A stretch of 64,000 bases of DNA from an uncultured Pseudomonadales bacterium (GCA_943787425.1 CALSMJ010000003.1:372001-436000); one strand, 5' to 3'. Shown: positions 47,388 to 57,301, numbered from the stretch's first letter. Program-made: numbers and translations. Notes: generated by a model not told the origin, from the sequence alone.

Positions 47388-48474
47388 TTTGATCCAAGCC
47401 CAGGGCAGACAATAAATCGGCTTGGTGTTCGCTTCTGAGGGGCTCAATCACAGCATCAAGCTCTCCTGCAATGATTTGCGGCAAGCGATGAAGGGTCAGA
47501 TTGATTCGGTGATCGGTCACGCGACCGTCCGGATAATTATAGGTTCTTATCTTTTCGGACCGATCGCCGCTGCCAACGAGGGACTTACGCTGCTGCGCTT
47601 GCTCCTGGCTTTGCTCACTTTGCGCCTTATCCAGAAGTTTGGCTTGGAGCAGGCTCATCGCGCGCGCACGATTTTTGTGTTGCGATCGTTCATCTTGGCA
47701 TTCAACAACGATGCCAGTCGGCAGGTGCGTGAGCCGGACAGCTGAGTCGGTTTTGTTAACGTGTTGGCCCCCTGCGCCACTAGCCCGGTAGGTGTCAACG
47801 CGAAGATCGTTTTTTTCAATGTCAATGCCGTCGATTGCTTCGATCTCAGGTAAAACCGCAACCGTGCAGGCAGACGTGTGAATCCTGCCTTGCGATTCGG
47901 TTTGCGGGACACGTTGCACGCGGTGGGCGCCAGACTCAAACTTGAGTTGTCCGTAGACTTGAGCGCCCTCAAAGCGAACGATCACTTCCTTAAACCCGCC
48001 GTGCTCGCCCTCTCGCTGGTTAATGATTTCGGTCTTCCAGCGTTTGGTTTCGGCATAACGCAAATACATTTTAAGCAAGTCGCCAGCAAATATTGCGGCT
48101 TCATCGCCGCCGGTGCCGGCTCGGATTTCGATAAACACGTTATTCGCATCATTTGGGTCTTTCGGCAGCAGCAGAATTTGCAGTTCGCTCTCGAGCTCGG
48201 TTTGGGTTGCCAGCAAGGTTGTTAGTTCCTCGCGGGCCATGGCTTTGAGTTCCTCGTCGGCGTCATTCAGCATGAGTTCCGTGTCGTGCCGCGCCGCAGT
48301 GATTTCTTGGTATTTATTAAATTGCACGACGACCGGTTCTAGTTCAGCGTACTCTTGGGAGTAGGCTCGAAAGCGGTCCTGATCATTGATAACGGTTGCA
48401 TCGCTCAGCAGCGCCGATAATTCTTCGAAACGTTCTTGAATTTGACTGAGTTTGGTTTCAATCGAAGCTTTCAT
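47374..48474 (-). CDS. prfA: peptide chain release factor 1
   Basis: 366 aa, reads UAA and UAG. The tripeptide anticodon position is Pro-Gln-Thr in [15 protein letters not shown] (E. coli has Pro-Ala-Thr), and the catalytic motif is [10 protein letters not shown]. The C-terminal [14 protein letters not shown] matches the family. It starts on the last base of the hemA stop (TAATG), so hemA-prfA-prmC-moeB form one transcription unit. Confidence 0.97.
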   Translation of the reverse strand: MKASIETKLSQIQERFEELSALLSDATVINDQDRFRAYSQEYAELEPVVVQFNKYQEITAARHDTELMLNDADEELKAMAREELTTLLATQTELESELQILLLPKDPNDANNVFIEIRAGTGGDEAAIFAGDLLKMYLRYAETKRWKTEIINQREGEHGGFKEVIVRFEGAQVYGQLKFESGAHRVQRVPQTESQGRIHTSACTVAVLPEIEAIDGIDIEKNDLRVDTYRASGAGGQHVNKTDSAVRLTHLPTGIVVECQDERSQHKNRARAMSLLQAKLLDKAQSEQSQEQAQQRKSLVGSGDRSEKIRTYNYPDGRVTDHRINLTLHRLPQIIAGELDAVIEPLRSEHQADLLSALGLDQNGDG

Positions 48475-49739
48475 TAAGCGTTGTCATCCTGATTTAAGCC
48501 GAGCAAGGTTTTGGCCTGCTCAATGGCTGCAACATCGCCGTCAATGATCAGAGATTTCAGGCCAACGCTTGGGGTGTGGGCAAGTTTTTGGGTGAGTTGT
48601 GTGGCAAGTGTTTTGAGCACCGAGTCGATGTCATCTCCTTGTTTTGCTCTGGCCATGGCTTTGGCTAATTCGGTGTCTTTAAGGTCCTCGAGCTGTTTAC
48701 GATACCGGACAACCAGATCTTGCCCGGCTCGAGTTTTTTCGCCGTGCGCATAGGTGATGGCGGCATCCCGCACAATGGCTTCGGCGGCAACAGCGGCGGA
48801 TCGCCTTAAGTCCATGTTCTCAGACACGATATTCTGAAGATCATCGAGGCTGTAAAGATAAACATCTCGAAGGCTTGTAATCTCGGGCTCGATGTCTCGC
48901 GGGACGGCCAAGTCGACTAAAAACATGGGTGCGTGTTTTCGCCGCCGCAGGGCCTGCTCAACCATCCCTTTGCCAATGATCGGCAGACTCGCTCCGGTGG
49001 CGGAGATAACCAGGTCGAAGTGTTCAAGATTTTCCGGGAGTTGTTCGAGGCCCAAAACTTCGCCGCCGCAGCGCTCAGCAAGGCGGTTCGCATTGGTCTT
49101 GGTTCGATTGGCGATGGTGATTTGGGTGACGCCAGCATCGAGTAACTGTTTTGCTGCCAGCTCAACCATATCGCCAACGCCAACGAGTAAGCAGCGACAG
49201 TCGGAGAGGTTGGTGAATAAATTTTTAGCGAGTTTGATCGCGGCGGCAGGGGTTGAGATTAAATGCTGGCCGATCGCCGTGTCTGTTCGAACTTGTTTGG
49301 CAACTTGAAAAATTTGTTGGAATAAGCGGTGTAGCGTCGCACCTACGGTGCCGGCAGCGGTTGCTTCGGCAAAGGCGGCTTTAACTTGACCTGTGATTTG
49401 AGGCTCGCCTAAGACCATCGAGTCCAGACCGCTGGTGACCCGCATGAGATGCTTGGCGGCGTCCTCCGCCAAATGACTGTAAAGGCTGTCTTGCAAAAGC
49501 GTTGAATCTAAATTGTGGTAGCGAGCAAGCCAATCGCCAAGGCGGGTGAGATCCTGCGGGTGCCCGATCGCCACCATTTCTGTTCGATTACAAGTAGAAA
49601 GAATAAGCGCTTCGCGCAAACCGATTTCATGACACATTTGCTGCAAGGCCGGCGCGAGAGCGCCCGCGGAAAACACGACCTGCTCTCTGACAGCAAGCGG
49701 CGCTGTTTCATGGTTGATGCCGAGCAGTAGAAGTTTCAT
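48474..49739 (-). CDS. hemA: glutamyl-tRNA reductase
   Basis: First committed step of C5 tetrapyrrole synthesis, 421 aa. Catalytic Cys50 in LSTCNRTEM, followed by [17 protein letters not shown] and the NADPH site [15 protein letters not shown]-terminal dimerisation helices. First gene of the minus-strand hemA-prfA-prmC-moeB unit. The 242-bp gap to the divergent TPR gene must hold both promoters; I could not assign boxes with confidence. Confidence 0.97.
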   Translation of the reverse strand: MKLLLLGINHETAPLAVREQVVFSAGALAPALQQMCHEIGLREALILSTCNRTEMVAIGHPQDLTRLGDWLARYHNLDSTLLQDSLYSHLAEDAAKHLMRVTSGLDSMVLGEPQITGQVKAAFAEATAAGTVGATLHRLFQQIFQVAKQVRTDTAIGQHLISTPAAAIKLAKNLFTNLSDCRCLLVGVGDMVELAAKQLLDAGVTQITIANRTKTNANRLAERCGGEVLGLEQLPENLEHFDLVISATGASLPIIGKGMVEQALRRRKHAPMFLVDLAVPRDIEPEITSLRDVYLYSLDDLQNIVSENMDLRRSAAVAAEAIVRDAAITYAHGEKTRAGQDLVVRYRKQLEDLKDTELAKAMARAKQGDDIDSVLKTLATQLTQKLAHTPSVGLKSLIIDGDVAAIEQAKTLLGLNQDDNA

Positions 49740-49981
49740 GATTTAATTCAGTCGATTCCAAATCGGATGACTTTGTTCTCTCGTAAAATTAGAATGACAT
49801 TCGAAGGCGGGCCTTCGCCGGAATGGGCCTATTGTACGTGGGTTCGTCGCGAAAATCAGTTGCCGTTTTGAGTTCAGTCGGCGCCGGTAGTGCACGATAA
49901 GCGCTACAACGATCAGCATGATAGGGGTTTGATATCAGTAACCATTGCAAAACAAGCATCCTGAGCGCGCCGCGATCATCA

Positions 49982-51718
49982 ATGGGTTGGCGGGTCATGC
50001 TCATGCTCACCGCCTGCTGTGGTTTCCTGGCTGGCTGTGCGAGCCAAGCGCCGGACGCTGCGGCGCCGGCGTTAACTGAAGTAAATGGCCCAACGGATGC
50101 GATTGCTGCAACCCCGCCCGAGCCAGAAGTGTTGGCCTTTCCAGAAGGGACATTGCTTGCGCTGCTAACAGCGGAAGTAGCCGGTTATCGTGGTGATTAT
50201 CAATACGCGCTAGATCAATACCTCTTGGAGGCGGAGAAGACGCTGGACCCCGGGGTGGCTGCTCGAGTAACCCGGCTCGCCGCTTATATGAAGGCGGATG
50301 ACAAGTTGTACCAGGCGGCGTCGCTTTGGGTGCAAGCGGACCCAGAGTCCTTAGAAGCGCATCAGTTTTTGGCGGACCAGTTGGTCAAGCGAGCATTGTA
50401 TGTTGACGCGTTAAAGACGATGCAGACGATTGACCGCCTTGGAGGTGAGGCCCAGTTCGATTACTTCGCCTATCGAGTTGGACAAATGACCCTAAAGGAT
50501 CGACAAGCTTTGCTGGTCGGCCTTGATGAGATGTTGGTGGTGAATCCGAACGAGCCACAGGTTCTTTTTTCAAAAGCGGCACTGCTTGAGGCACTGGGTG
50601 AAGGTCAAGCTGCGCTGGAGACCGCGAACGCTTTGCTGCGTTTAAAGCCCGATGAGCTGAATTTCATTATTTTAAAAGCCAATCTTTTATCGGATTTGAA
50701 CCAAAAGCGGGCGGCTCGAGCGCTCTTGAGCGAGCAGTTAGTAAGGAATCCGGACCAGCCTAGGTTACGTCTACTGCTTGCGCGGCTGTTGTTCGAGGCG
50801 CAAGCCTTTTCTGATGCCCGGGCGCAGTACCAGATGCTGCATGAGATTCGACCAGAAGATGGCGAGATCCTGTTTGCCTTGGCGATGCTGAGTATCGAGC
50901 AGGAGGATTTCTCGCAAGCCAGACGACACCTTGGACGACTTGTAAGAACGGATCAAAGGGTCAATCAGGCGCAATATTATTTGGGTTTAGTTGCTGAAAA
51001 AACGGGCGATGTTGCTTTGGCCCTGCGCGAGTTTGCCAAAGTGAATGGCGGCTACGAGTATTTGTCAGCCCAAGGTCGAATTGTAGAGCTGATCAGTGTT
51101 AACCAGAGTCTTGAGGATGCAAGGGCCCATCTGGCCGAGAAGAAGCTGGCGCACAAGGGCCTTCGAGCACAATTTGACCTGATCGAGGGCCAGCTTTTAT
51201 CGAGAGTTGATGCCAAGGACGCGCTTTTTAAGCACTTAGATGAAGCGATCGAGGCGCAAGCAGATGACATACCCTTACTGTATTTTAGGGCGATGAGCGG
51301 GCAGAAATATGACCGGCTCGACATCTTAGAGCGCGATTTAAAGCAGGTTTTGGCGTTGGACCCGGATAATGCGGACGCGATGAATGCGTTGGGTTATACC
51401 TTGGCGGACCAAACCGATCGATACGACGAGGCCTATGTTCTGATTGAGAAGGCGTTATCGCTAAAACCTGATGAGCCCGCTTTCATCGATAGCATGGGCT
51501 GGGTTTTATATCGTCTGAATCGGTATGAAGAAGCGATAGACTACCTCGAACTGGCGTTTGAGCAGTTCCCAAATGATGAAGTCGCGGCCCATTTGGGCGA
51601 GGTCTTATGGCAGTCTGGAAAAACCCGGCGGGCCAAACGGGTTTGGAAAGAAGCGCTCTCCGAGACCCCTGACAGCACCTTCTTGCAATCTGTCGTAAAG
51701 CGCTTCCTTGGCTCTTAG
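49982..51718 (+). CDS. TPR-repeat outer-membrane lipoprotein
   Basis: 578 aa. Signal peptide with lipobox LAGC at residues 16-19, so lipidated; the residue after Cys is Ala, which suggests outer-membrane sorting by Lol. The rest is almost entirely helix-turn-helix pairs. The clearest TPR units are near the end (DNADAMNALGYTLADQTDRY, PDEPAFIDSMGWVLYRLNRY, EEAIDYLELAFEQFPND). It lies just upstream of lolB, as its pseudomonad counterpart does. A protein-protein scaffold is likely; partner unknown. Confidence 0.85.
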   Translation: MGWRVMLMLTACCGFLAGCASQAPDAAAPALTEVNGPTDAIAATPPEPEVLAFPEGTLLALLTAEVAGYRGDYQYALDQYLLEAEKTLDPGVAARVTRLAAYMKADDKLYQAASLWVQADPESLEAHQFLADQLVKRALYVDALKTMQTIDRLGGEAQFDYFAYRVGQMTLKDRQALLVGLDEMLVVNPNEPQVLFSKAALLEALGEGQAALETANALLRLKPDELNFIILKANLLSDLNQKRAARALLSEQLVRNPDQPRLRLLLARLLFEAQAFSDARAQYQMLHEIRPEDGEILFALAMLSIEQEDFSQARRHLGRLVRTDQRVNQAQYYLGLVAEKTGDVALALREFAKVNGGYEYLSAQGRIVELISVNQSLEDARAHLAEKKLAHKGLRAQFDLIEGQLLSRVDAKDALFKHLDEAIEAQADDIPLLYFRAMSGQKYDRLDILERDLKQVLALDPDNADAMNALGYTLADQTDRYDEAYVLIEKALSLKPDEPAFIDSMGWVLYRLNRYEEAIDYLELAFEQFPNDEVAAHLGEVLWQSGKTRRAKRVWKEALSETPDSTFLQSVVKRFLGS

Positions 51719-51722
51719 AACC

Positions 51723-52245
51723 TTGCCTGGCATTAAAGTGCTCTTGCTTGCGAGTTTATTGATGCTTGCGGGATGCCAGTCGCGCTCGCCATCTGATGAT
51801 GCCTGCTGGAGATGAGCCTGTCCTAGTCAAAGGACGGCTCTCGGTGACGGGTTTGAACATCAACCCTAATTTTTCACTTGCGCAGCTTGATGCGCGGACA
51901 CAGAAGCTCAAAATCAGCGCGGCGTTCGGACTGGGCGCAATTGAAGTGGTTTTTGTTGGTGGGCGCGTGCAGCGGGGTTTAGTCGATCAAGTTGAAATGA
52001 ATCGCGCCGCGTTGCAATCCGCGTTGCTTGATGCCACCGGTCTGGATATACCGCTATCAGTCATCCCTGCCTGGATTCGGGGGTTGCCGCATGAACGGTA
52101 TAAATGGCGCAGCTTGGAATCAGGGTTCGAGCAACTGGGCTGGCAGATTGTCATATCGCAAGCGCCGGTCGCGGGGCACCCGCAACGGATCGAAGCGGTA
52201 AAGGGTGAAACCAAAGTGATTTTGGGGATCAAGGTATGGCAATAG
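51723..52245 (+). pseudogene. lolB: outer-membrane lipoprotein receptor LolB, frameshifted as given
   Basis: Two frames together make LolB. Frame A (TTG 51723 or GTG 51738) gives a lipoprotein signal peptide with lipobox LAGC, then CQSRSPSDDA, and stops at 51813-51815. Frame B (+1), open from about 51766 to 52245, gives the LolB barrel: VKGRLSV near the start and IPLSVIPAWIRGLP, which aligns with the E. coli PLNSLRQWILGLP. The shift falls between the lipobox and about 51812. It may be a sequencing error, a real mutation or recoding. Position between the TPR gene and ispE supports lolB. Confidence 0.75.
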
Positions 52246-53114
52246 CCTCAGCGCTGTCGCTGCTTGCGCCCGCGAAACTTAACTTGTTTTTGCATGTCCT
52301 TGGGCAAAGGCCCGATGGGTATCATGACTTGCAGTCTGTTTTTCGATGCATCAGTTTGTTTGATGAGGTTCAAATACAGGCGCGCGCAACGAATCAACCG
52401 CTGACCTTGAGCTGTGACGTTGATCTTGGGGACCCGCAAGACAATCTGGTGCTGCGGGCGGCGGCCTTGTTGCAGCGAAAGTCGAACACCCGTTATGGCG
52501 CTCACGTCAGCTTAAAAAAACAGATTCCGGTCGGGGCTGGGCTGGGCGGTGGCAGCAGTGATGCGGCAGCGGTTTTGGTGGGCCTGAATCATCTATGGTC
52601 TTTAAAGTTCTCAGTGGCAGATCTACAGCATTTGGGTGCAGAATTGGGCGCAGATATTCCGTTTTTTATTCAGGGCGGCGATGCATGGGTCTCGGGTGTT
52701 GGCGAGCAAATTGAACCGCTTCATCTGGCTGCGCGTTGGTATGTTGTGGCCTATCCTGATGTGGTGATTCCGACAGCGGAGATTTTCTCGGATCCTGATT
52801 TGACACGCGACGCCGAGCCAAGCACAATAGCGCGCTTTCTGAAGGCGGAGTCAGCTGAGGTTTGGCGAAATGACCTCGAAGCGGTCGCTACGCGGCGATA
52901 CCCTGAAGTAAGACGGTTAAAAAACTGGTTAAGCCAGCACGGCGCTGCTAAAATGTCGGGCTCCGGCAGTGCAGTGTTTTTAGAAGTTACATCACAAGCG
53001 CAAGCGCAAGCGATCGTCGCCGGGATGCCACCACCGTGGCAAGGATTTAAGGTGGCCGCTGGGAGGATCAAGAGCCTGCAGCGCCAGATTAGCGAGCTAG
53101 ACAAGGAAAATTGA
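52236..53114 (+). CDS. ispE: 4-diphosphocytidyl-2-C-methyl-D-erythritol kinase
   Basis: GHMP kinase of the MEP isoprenoid pathway, 292 aa. Substrate-site lysine in LLAPAKLNLFLHV, ATP loop PVGAGLGGGSSDAAAVL and C-terminal KMSGSGSAVFLEV. The ATG lies inside the last 10 bases of lolB, so translation is probably coupled. A tRNA-Gln promoter starts at its stop codon. Confidence 0.96.
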   Translation: MAIASALSLLAPAKLNLFLHVLGQRPDGYHDLQSVFRCISLFDEVQIQARATNQPLTLSCDVDLGDPQDNLVLRAAALLQRKSNTRYGAHVSLKKQIPVGAGLGGGSSDAAAVLVGLNHLWSLKFSVADLQHLGAELGADIPFFIQGGDAWVSGVGEQIEPLHLAARWYVVAYPDVVIPTAEIFSDPDLTRDAEPSTIARFLKAESAEVWRNDLEAVATRRYPEVRRLKNWLSQHGAAKMSGSGSAVFLEVTSQAQAQAIVAGMPPPWQGFKVAAGRIKSLQRQISELDKEN

Positions 53115-53137
53115 TCGAGGGTCTCGGCGTTCGGTCG

Positions 53138-53143
53138 TATAAT
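53138..53143 (+). promoter_or_regulatory. candidate -10 element for tRNA-Gln
   Basis: Perfect TATAAT 24 bp after the ispE stop and 62 bp before tRNA-Gln. The -35 is weak: TTGATC (53111-53116) is 21 bases away and no better hexamer occurs at 17. The transcript may continue into prs. Confidence 0.5.
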
Positions 53144-53204
53144 GAAAAAAGTTTAAAGTTGATCCTAAAACGGCAGTTAGGGATCATCGGCGAGTGTTTC
53201 GAAT

Positions 53205-53280
53205 TGGGGTGTCGCCAAGTTGGTAAGGCACAAGGTTTTGATCCTTGCATGCGGGGGTTCGAGTCCCTCCACCCCAGCCA
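53205..53280 (+). tRNA. tRNA-Gln (anticodon TTG)
   Basis: Acceptor stem TGGGGTG (53205-53211) pairs with CACCCCA (53270-53276). Discriminator G and encoded CCA at 53278-53280. The anticodon stem CAAGG/CCTTG encloses TTTTGAT with anticodon TTG at 53238-53240. T-arm GGGGGTTCGAGTCCCTC. 76 bases. The ispE / tRNA-Gln / prs position is the same as in pseudomonads. Confidence 0.97.
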
Positions 53281-53308
53281 CTTTCCAAGTCTAAGGCGAT
53301 CGTAAACC

Positions 53309-54289
53309 GTGGCTGAATTAAAAATCTTTACTGGCAACGCGCACCCCGTTTTAGCGAACCGGGTGGCTGATCGGTTGCGGATTGATTTAGGCGATGCCCA
53401 GGTGGGTCGCTTTAGTGATGGCGAAGTCAGTGTTGAAATTATCGAGAATGTGCGTGGCAAGGATGTTTTCATCATCCAGCCGACCTGTACCCCGTGTAAC
53501 GATAATCTGATGGAACTCATCGTTATGGTCGATTGCCTGCATCGAGCTTCAGCAGGCCGGATTACGGCCGTCGTTCCTTATTTCGGTTATGCCCGCCAAG
53601 ATCGCAGGGTGCGCTCGGCAAGAGTTCCGATTACCGCCAAGGTTGTCGCAGATATGCTGACCAGTGCAGGAATCGATCGAGTGCTGACGATGGACTTGCA
53701 CGCGGATCAGATTCAAGGGTTTTTTAATGTGCCCGTTGACAATATTTACGCAACGCCTGTGTTATTGGTCGATATCGAGCGTCGCGTTGACGCCGGAGCC
53801 TACGGCGATGTGATGATTGTTTCGCCAGATGTGGGGGGTGTCGTTCGAGCCAGAGCCATTGCAAAGCAGTTGAATGACTCGGATTTGGCGATTATCGACA
53901 AGCGTCGGCCAGAAGCAAACAAGTCCGAGGTGATGCACATCATCGGGGATGTTAAGGGGCGTACATGCATTTTAGTGGACGATATTGTGGACACCGCCGG
54001 CACCTTGTGTGCTGCTGCGTCTGCCTTGAAGTCTGAAGGGGCAGGGAAGGTCGTTGCGTACTGCACCCATGCCGTTTTATCGGGTAAGGCGATCGACAAT
54101 ATTCGTGCTTCCGAATTAGATGAACTGGTGGTCACTGATACGATCCCGCTCAGCGAGGAAGCGCAATCTTTATCCAAGATTCGTCAGTTGAGCATTGCCG
54201 AAGAGTTGGCAGAGTCGATTCGGCGCATTAGCAACGAAGAATCATTAAGCGCGCTGTTTGCGAAACGCATTCAGTCGGCACTTTTTTAA
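53309..54289 (+). CDS. prs: ribose-phosphate pyrophosphokinase
   Basis: Makes PRPP from ribose-5-phosphate and ATP, 326 aa. GTG start ([20 protein letters not shown]). Flexible-loop and ATP regions [11 protein letters not shown] and [10 protein letters not shown]; the PRPP-binding signature [14 protein letters not shown]. Supplies nucleotide, His/Trp and NAD synthesis. Located between tRNA-Gln and rplY. Confidence 0.97.
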   Translation: MAELKIFTGNAHPVLANRVADRLRIDLGDAQVGRFSDGEVSVEIIENVRGKDVFIIQPTCTPCNDNLMELIVMVDCLHRASAGRITAVVPYFGYARQDRRVRSARVPITAKVVADMLTSAGIDRVLTMDLHADQIQGFFNVPVDNIYATPVLLVDIERRVDAGAYGDVMIVSPDVGGVVRARAIAKQLNDSDLAIIDKRRPEANKSEVMHIIGDVKGRTCILVDDIVDTAGTLCAAASALKSEGAGKVVAYCTHAVLSGKAIDNIRASELDELVVTDTIPLSEEAQSLSKIRQLSIAEELAESIRRISNEESLSALFAKRIQSALF

Positions 54290-54292
54290 ACG

Positions 54293-54344
54293 CCCTGCGT
54301 TAGCAGGGATGACCCCCAGATTGCGTGGTCGCAGCGCACTCTGG
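54293..54344 (+). promoter_or_regulatory. two hairpins in prs-rplY gap
   Basis: Hairpin A: CCCTGC-GTTA-GCAGGG (54293-54308). Hairpin B: CCAGA, TGCG, 9-base loop, CGCA, TCTGG (54316-54344) with a single T/C internal mismatch. Neither has a T-run. They end 19 bp before rplY and may form an untranslated leader for L25 (inference). Confidence 0.35.
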
Positions 54345-54363
54345 ATAGACCAAGGAGAGTAAC

Positions 54364-55011
54364 ATGGCAGCTGAATTCGAGCTAAACGCCGAAACAAGAG
54401 CTGATTTAGGGAAAGGTGCGAGCCGCCGCCTACGTCTGCACGCTGATCTGGTTCCCGCCATTATTTATGGTGCGGGTAAGGATCCTCAATCTTTATCGAT
54501 TCCCCATAAGGATTTGATGAAGGCAACTGAAAACGAAGCATTCTTCTCTCACATTCTGACGATCAACGTCGGTGGTGAAAAGCAAAGTGCCATCATCAAA
54601 GATCTGCAACGACATCCTTCGAAGGTTCGGATTATGCACGCTGATTTCCAGCGAATTCTGCTTGATCAGGCGATTACGGTTGAGGTGCCCTTCCACTTTT
54701 TGAATGAAGAATCTTGTGTGGGTGTCAAAACCGGTGGCGGTCAAATTTCACACAACATGACCCAGATTACGATCAGCTGTTTACCAGGTAATTTGCCTGA
54801 GTATATTGAAGTAGATTTACAATCTGTTGAAGTTGGGCAGGCGCTCCACATGTCAGATGTGCAACTACCAGAAGGCGTAACCATACCCGCGCTCGCGCAA
54901 GGCGCTGATTACGATCAGGTGGTTGTCTCAGTCAACATCAATAAGCGTGCTGAAGCCGAGAAAGCAGCCGATGCCGCTGAATCTGATGATGCGCCTGCTG
55001 CCGAAGAATAA
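54364..55011 (+). CDS. rplY: 50S ribosomal protein L25/general stress protein Ctc
   Basis: 215 aa, the long (Ctc/TL5) form with a 5S rRNA-binding N-terminal domain (ETRADLGKGASRRLRLH, VPAIIYGAGKDP, KVRIMHADFQRI) and a beta-rich C-terminal domain ending in an acidic tail (AAESDDAPAAEE). E. coli L25 has only the first domain. AAGGAG before the ATG. Order prs-rplY-pth-ychF is standard. Confidence 0.96.
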   Translation: MAAEFELNAETRADLGKGASRRLRLHADLVPAIIYGAGKDPQSLSIPHKDLMKATENEAFFSHILTINVGGEKQSAIIKDLQRHPSKVRIMHADFQRILLDQAITVEVPFHFLNEESCVGVKTGGGQISHNMTQITISCLPGNLPEYIEVDLQSVEVGQALHMSDVQLPEGVTIPALAQGADYDQVVVSVNINKRAEAEKAADAAESDDAPAAEE

Positions 55012-55034
55012 ATTCGGGTCCTGAGGTCCGGTCT

Positions 55035-55631
55035 ATGTCGGTCCAGCTCATTATTGGCTTGGGAAATCCAGGCGAGCAATACACCAACACCCGCCATAAT
55101 GCGGGTGTTTGGTTTCTGGACGCGGTTGCGCGTGAATTCGGTGGTGTAATGAAAGCCGAGAAGAAATTCTTCGGTGCGGTAGCGACAATTTTAGTCGCTG
55201 GCGCCCCAGTCAAACTGTTGGCGCCAAGCACCTATATGAATGATAGTGGTCGATCGGCGGCGGCTTTGATCAACTTTTACCAGATTGACCCGGAAAAAGT
55301 TTTGATTGCCCACGATGAGCTCGATCTCGAGCCGGGTATTGCGCGTATTAAAACCGGCGGCGGGCTTGCCGGTCATAACGGGCTAAAAGATATTTCTCGT
55401 TGCCTGTCTGGATTTCAAGGCTACCATCGACTGCGCGTTGGTATTGGGCGGCCGTCGTCTTCGGGCGGGGTCGCGAACTACGTTTTGAAGCCGCCGGGTA
55501 AAACCGAGCGTGCTGACATCGATGAGGCGCTTCATCGCAGTGTGGGGGTGTTGCCGGATATGGTCTCAGGTGCCTGGGAGGCCGCCATGTTGGCGCTGCA
55601 CACTCGGGTCGACAAGGGGGAATCAATTTGA
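55035..55631 (+). CDS. pth: peptidyl-tRNA hydrolase
   Basis: Recycles peptidyl-tRNA that drops off ribosomes, 198 aa. Conserved GLGNPGEQYTNTRHNAG with catalytic His21, then STYMNDSGRS, AHDELDLEPGIARIKTGGG and AGHNGLKDI. Starts 23 bp after rplY; ychF follows in 18 bp. Confidence 0.96.
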   Translation: MSVQLIIGLGNPGEQYTNTRHNAGVWFLDAVAREFGGVMKAEKKFFGAVATILVAGAPVKLLAPSTYMNDSGRSAAALINFYQIDPEKVLIAHDELDLEPGIARIKTGGGLAGHNGLKDISRCLSGFQGYHRLRVGIGRPSSSGGVANYVLKPPGKTERADIDEALHRSVGVLPDMVSGAWEAAMLALHTRVDKGESI

Positions 55632-55649
55632 GGGTGTTGGGAGTCAGTT

Positions 55650-56741
55650 ATGGGGTTTAATTGCGGTATTGTTGGTTTGCCGAATGTGGGTAAATCCACC
55701 TTATTCAACGCATTGACCAAGGCCGGTATTGCTGCAGAGAATTTTCCATTTTGCACCATCGAGCCGAACTCCGGGGTGGTCGCGATGCCGGATCCGCGGC
55801 TGGACGCGATTGCTGAATTGGTGAAACCTCAAAAGGTTATTCCGACCTCGATGGAATTTGTTGACATCGCGGGCTTAGTGGAAGGCGCATCGAAAGGCGA
55901 GGGTCTCGGCAACCAGTTTTTAGCCAATATTCGCGAAACCGATGCCATTGCACACGTGGTTCGCTGTTTTGAAGATGAAAACGTCACGCACGTCTCGTCA
56001 ACGATTGACCCTGTCAGAGACATCGAAATTATTAATACCGAATTGCAGTTGGCCGATCTGGATACCATCGAGAAGGCGATCGCACGGGTTCAACGCATTG
56101 CCAAAAGCGGCAACAAAGAAGCACTGGTTGAAATGAAGGTTTATCAGGACCTGATGACCCACGTGGATGCAGGACAGCCCGCTAGAACGTTTTTGCTTGA
56201 TGATGATCAAGCTGTTTTGATTCGGCACTTACACCTTTTGACCATGAAACGCGTGTTATATGTAGCCAACGTTGATGAGCAGGGTTTTACGGATAATCCT
56301 TTATTGACCGCGGTCGAGGCGATTGCGAGCAGCGAGGGCGCCGAGGTTGTTGTGATCTGCAATAAACTAGAAGCAGAGATCGCGGAACTTGAGGACGATG
56401 AGAAAATGGAGTTTCTGACCGACTTGGGTATGACCGAGCCAGGTCTGGATCGGGTGATCCGAGCAGGCTATCGCTTGCTTGGCCTACAGACTTTCTTTAC
56501 AGCCGGACCAAAAGAAGTTCGTGCCTGGACTGTTCGTCAAAAAGCAACGGCGCCGAAGGCAGCGGCGGTCATCCACACCGACTTTGAAAAAGGCTTCATC
56601 CGTGCAGAAGTCACAGGGTTTGATGACTTTATTGCCGGTCGAGGAGAGGCTGGCGCGAAAGAAGCGGGTAAGTGGCGGCTCGAAGGCAAGGAATATTTAG
56701 TGCAAGACGGTGACATCATGCATTTTCGGTTTAACGTTTAA
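55650..56741 (+). CDS. ychF: redox-regulated ATPase YchF (Obg family)
   Basis: 363 aa P-loop protein that prefers ATP over GTP and binds ribosomes. G1 [16 protein letters not shown]3 region [26 protein letters not shown] as the altered G4, and a C-terminal TGS domain ending [17 protein letters not shown]. Standard length. The stop shares its final A with the next ATG. Confidence 0.96.
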   Translation: MGFNCGIVGLPNVGKSTLFNALTKAGIAAENFPFCTIEPNSGVVAMPDPRLDAIAELVKPQKVIPTSMEFVDIAGLVEGASKGEGLGNQFLANIRETDAIAHVVRCFEDENVTHVSSTIDPVRDIEIINTELQLADLDTIEKAIARVQRIAKSGNKEALVEMKVYQDLMTHVDAGQPARTFLLDDDQAVLIRHLHLLTMKRVLYVANVDEQGFTDNPLLTAVEAIASSEGAEVVVICNKLEAEIAELEDDEKMEFLTDLGMTEPGLDRVIRAGYRLLGLQTFFTAGPKEVRAWTVRQKATAPKAAAVIHTDFEKGFIRAEVTGFDDFIAGRGEAGAKEAGKWRLEGKEYLVQDGDIMHFRFNV

Positions 56742-57070
56742 TGTCTATTTTGACGGCTTGGCTTTCCATCGGGCTCTTGCGGCAAGGCTTGCAGGTCGCC
56801 GCGCTCGCTTCAGCGATAATATTACCTTTTGCTGGTGCGCCGGATTACACGGCAACCTGGGACTTGTTCTTCAATGGGGTTTTGCCCGCAATGGTGCCGA
56901 TTTTTCTGATTTTGATTGGATTCGATGTAATGATGTGCAAGGTGCTTTCGGATGATGCGGACCCTAAAGAGGTGGCGCGGTTGTCCACAATCCTTAGATG
57001 TCACTACTGGGTTGCGGCACCCGTGCTAATAGCCTTCGGTACGTTCATCGCGCCAGCCCTCATTCCTTGA
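56741..57070 (+). CDS. small membrane protein of unknown function
   Basis: 109 aa, not recognised. About three hydrophobic stretches: near residues 12-30 (QGLQVAALASAIILPFAG), 45-65 (VLPAMVPIFLILIGFDVMMC) and 88-108 (YWVAAPVLIAFGTFIAPALI). Between them is a charged loop (LSDDADPKEVARLSTI). The ATG overlaps the ychF stop (TAATG), suggesting co-translation. The stop codon overlaps the -35 box of tRNA-Met. Probably a real conserved inner-membrane protein. Confidence 0.7.
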   Translation: MSILTAWLSIGLLRQGLQVAALASAIILPFAGAPDYTATWDLFFNGVLPAMVPIFLILIGFDVMMCKVLSDDADPKEVARLSTILRCHYWVAAPVLIAFGTFIAPALIP

Positions 57071-57095
57071 CAAAAAAATGACAAGAACGGACAAT
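57067..57095 (+). promoter_or_regulatory. sigma70-type promoter of tRNA-Met
   Basis: Consensus -35 TTGACA (57067-57072), 17-base spacer, -10 GACAAT (57090-57095), then a GC-rich discriminator (GCCGTCCGC), as in stringently controlled stable-RNA promoters. tRNA-Met starts at 57115. Confidence 0.75.
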
Positions 57096-57114
57096 GCCGT
57101 CCGCAATTAACGAT

Positions 57115-57191
57115 GGCTACGTAGCTCAGCTGGTTAGAGCACAGCATTCATAATGCTGGGGTCGGTGGTTCAAGTCCACCCGTAGCTACCA
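57115..57191 (+). tRNA. tRNA-Met, elongator (anticodon CAT)
   Basis: Acceptor GGCTACG (57115-57121) pairs with CGTAGCT (57181-57187) with a G-T pair at the end. Anticodon stem CAGCA/TGCTG, loop TTCATAA, anticodon CAT at 57149-57151. T-arm GTGGTTCAAGTCCAC, discriminator A and encoded CCA to 57191. The fully paired acceptor start argues for elongator rather than initiator tRNA. It marks the left edge of the accessory region. Confidence 0.95.
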
Positions 57192-57199
57192 ACTCGCTT

Positions 57200-57287
57200 T
57201 TCGGCGCAAAGCGCCGAAGAATGTTGAGCCTTCAGCCCCCAGAGCCGACAGCGTTTTCGCCGAAGGCGAAAATCGCGAGAGGCGATT
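57200..57287. repeat. three consecutive inverted repeats after tRNA-Met
   Basis: TTCGGCGC-AAA-GCGCCGAA (57200-57218), TTTTCGCC-GAA-GGCGAAAA (57254-57272) and AATCGC-N5-GCGATT (57271-57287). None has a T-run on the + strand. They lie in the first 100 bp after the tRNA 3' end, where a terminator or attachment-site structure could be. Confidence 0.6.
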
Positions 57288-57301
57288 CCCTTTAGAATTC
57301 T

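Noticed and set aside
53089-53520. 143-aa minus-strand frame containing GWRDSNPRMQGSKPC
   Set aside because: It is the antisense translation of tRNA-Gln, a well-known false protein, and it also overlaps ispE and prs.
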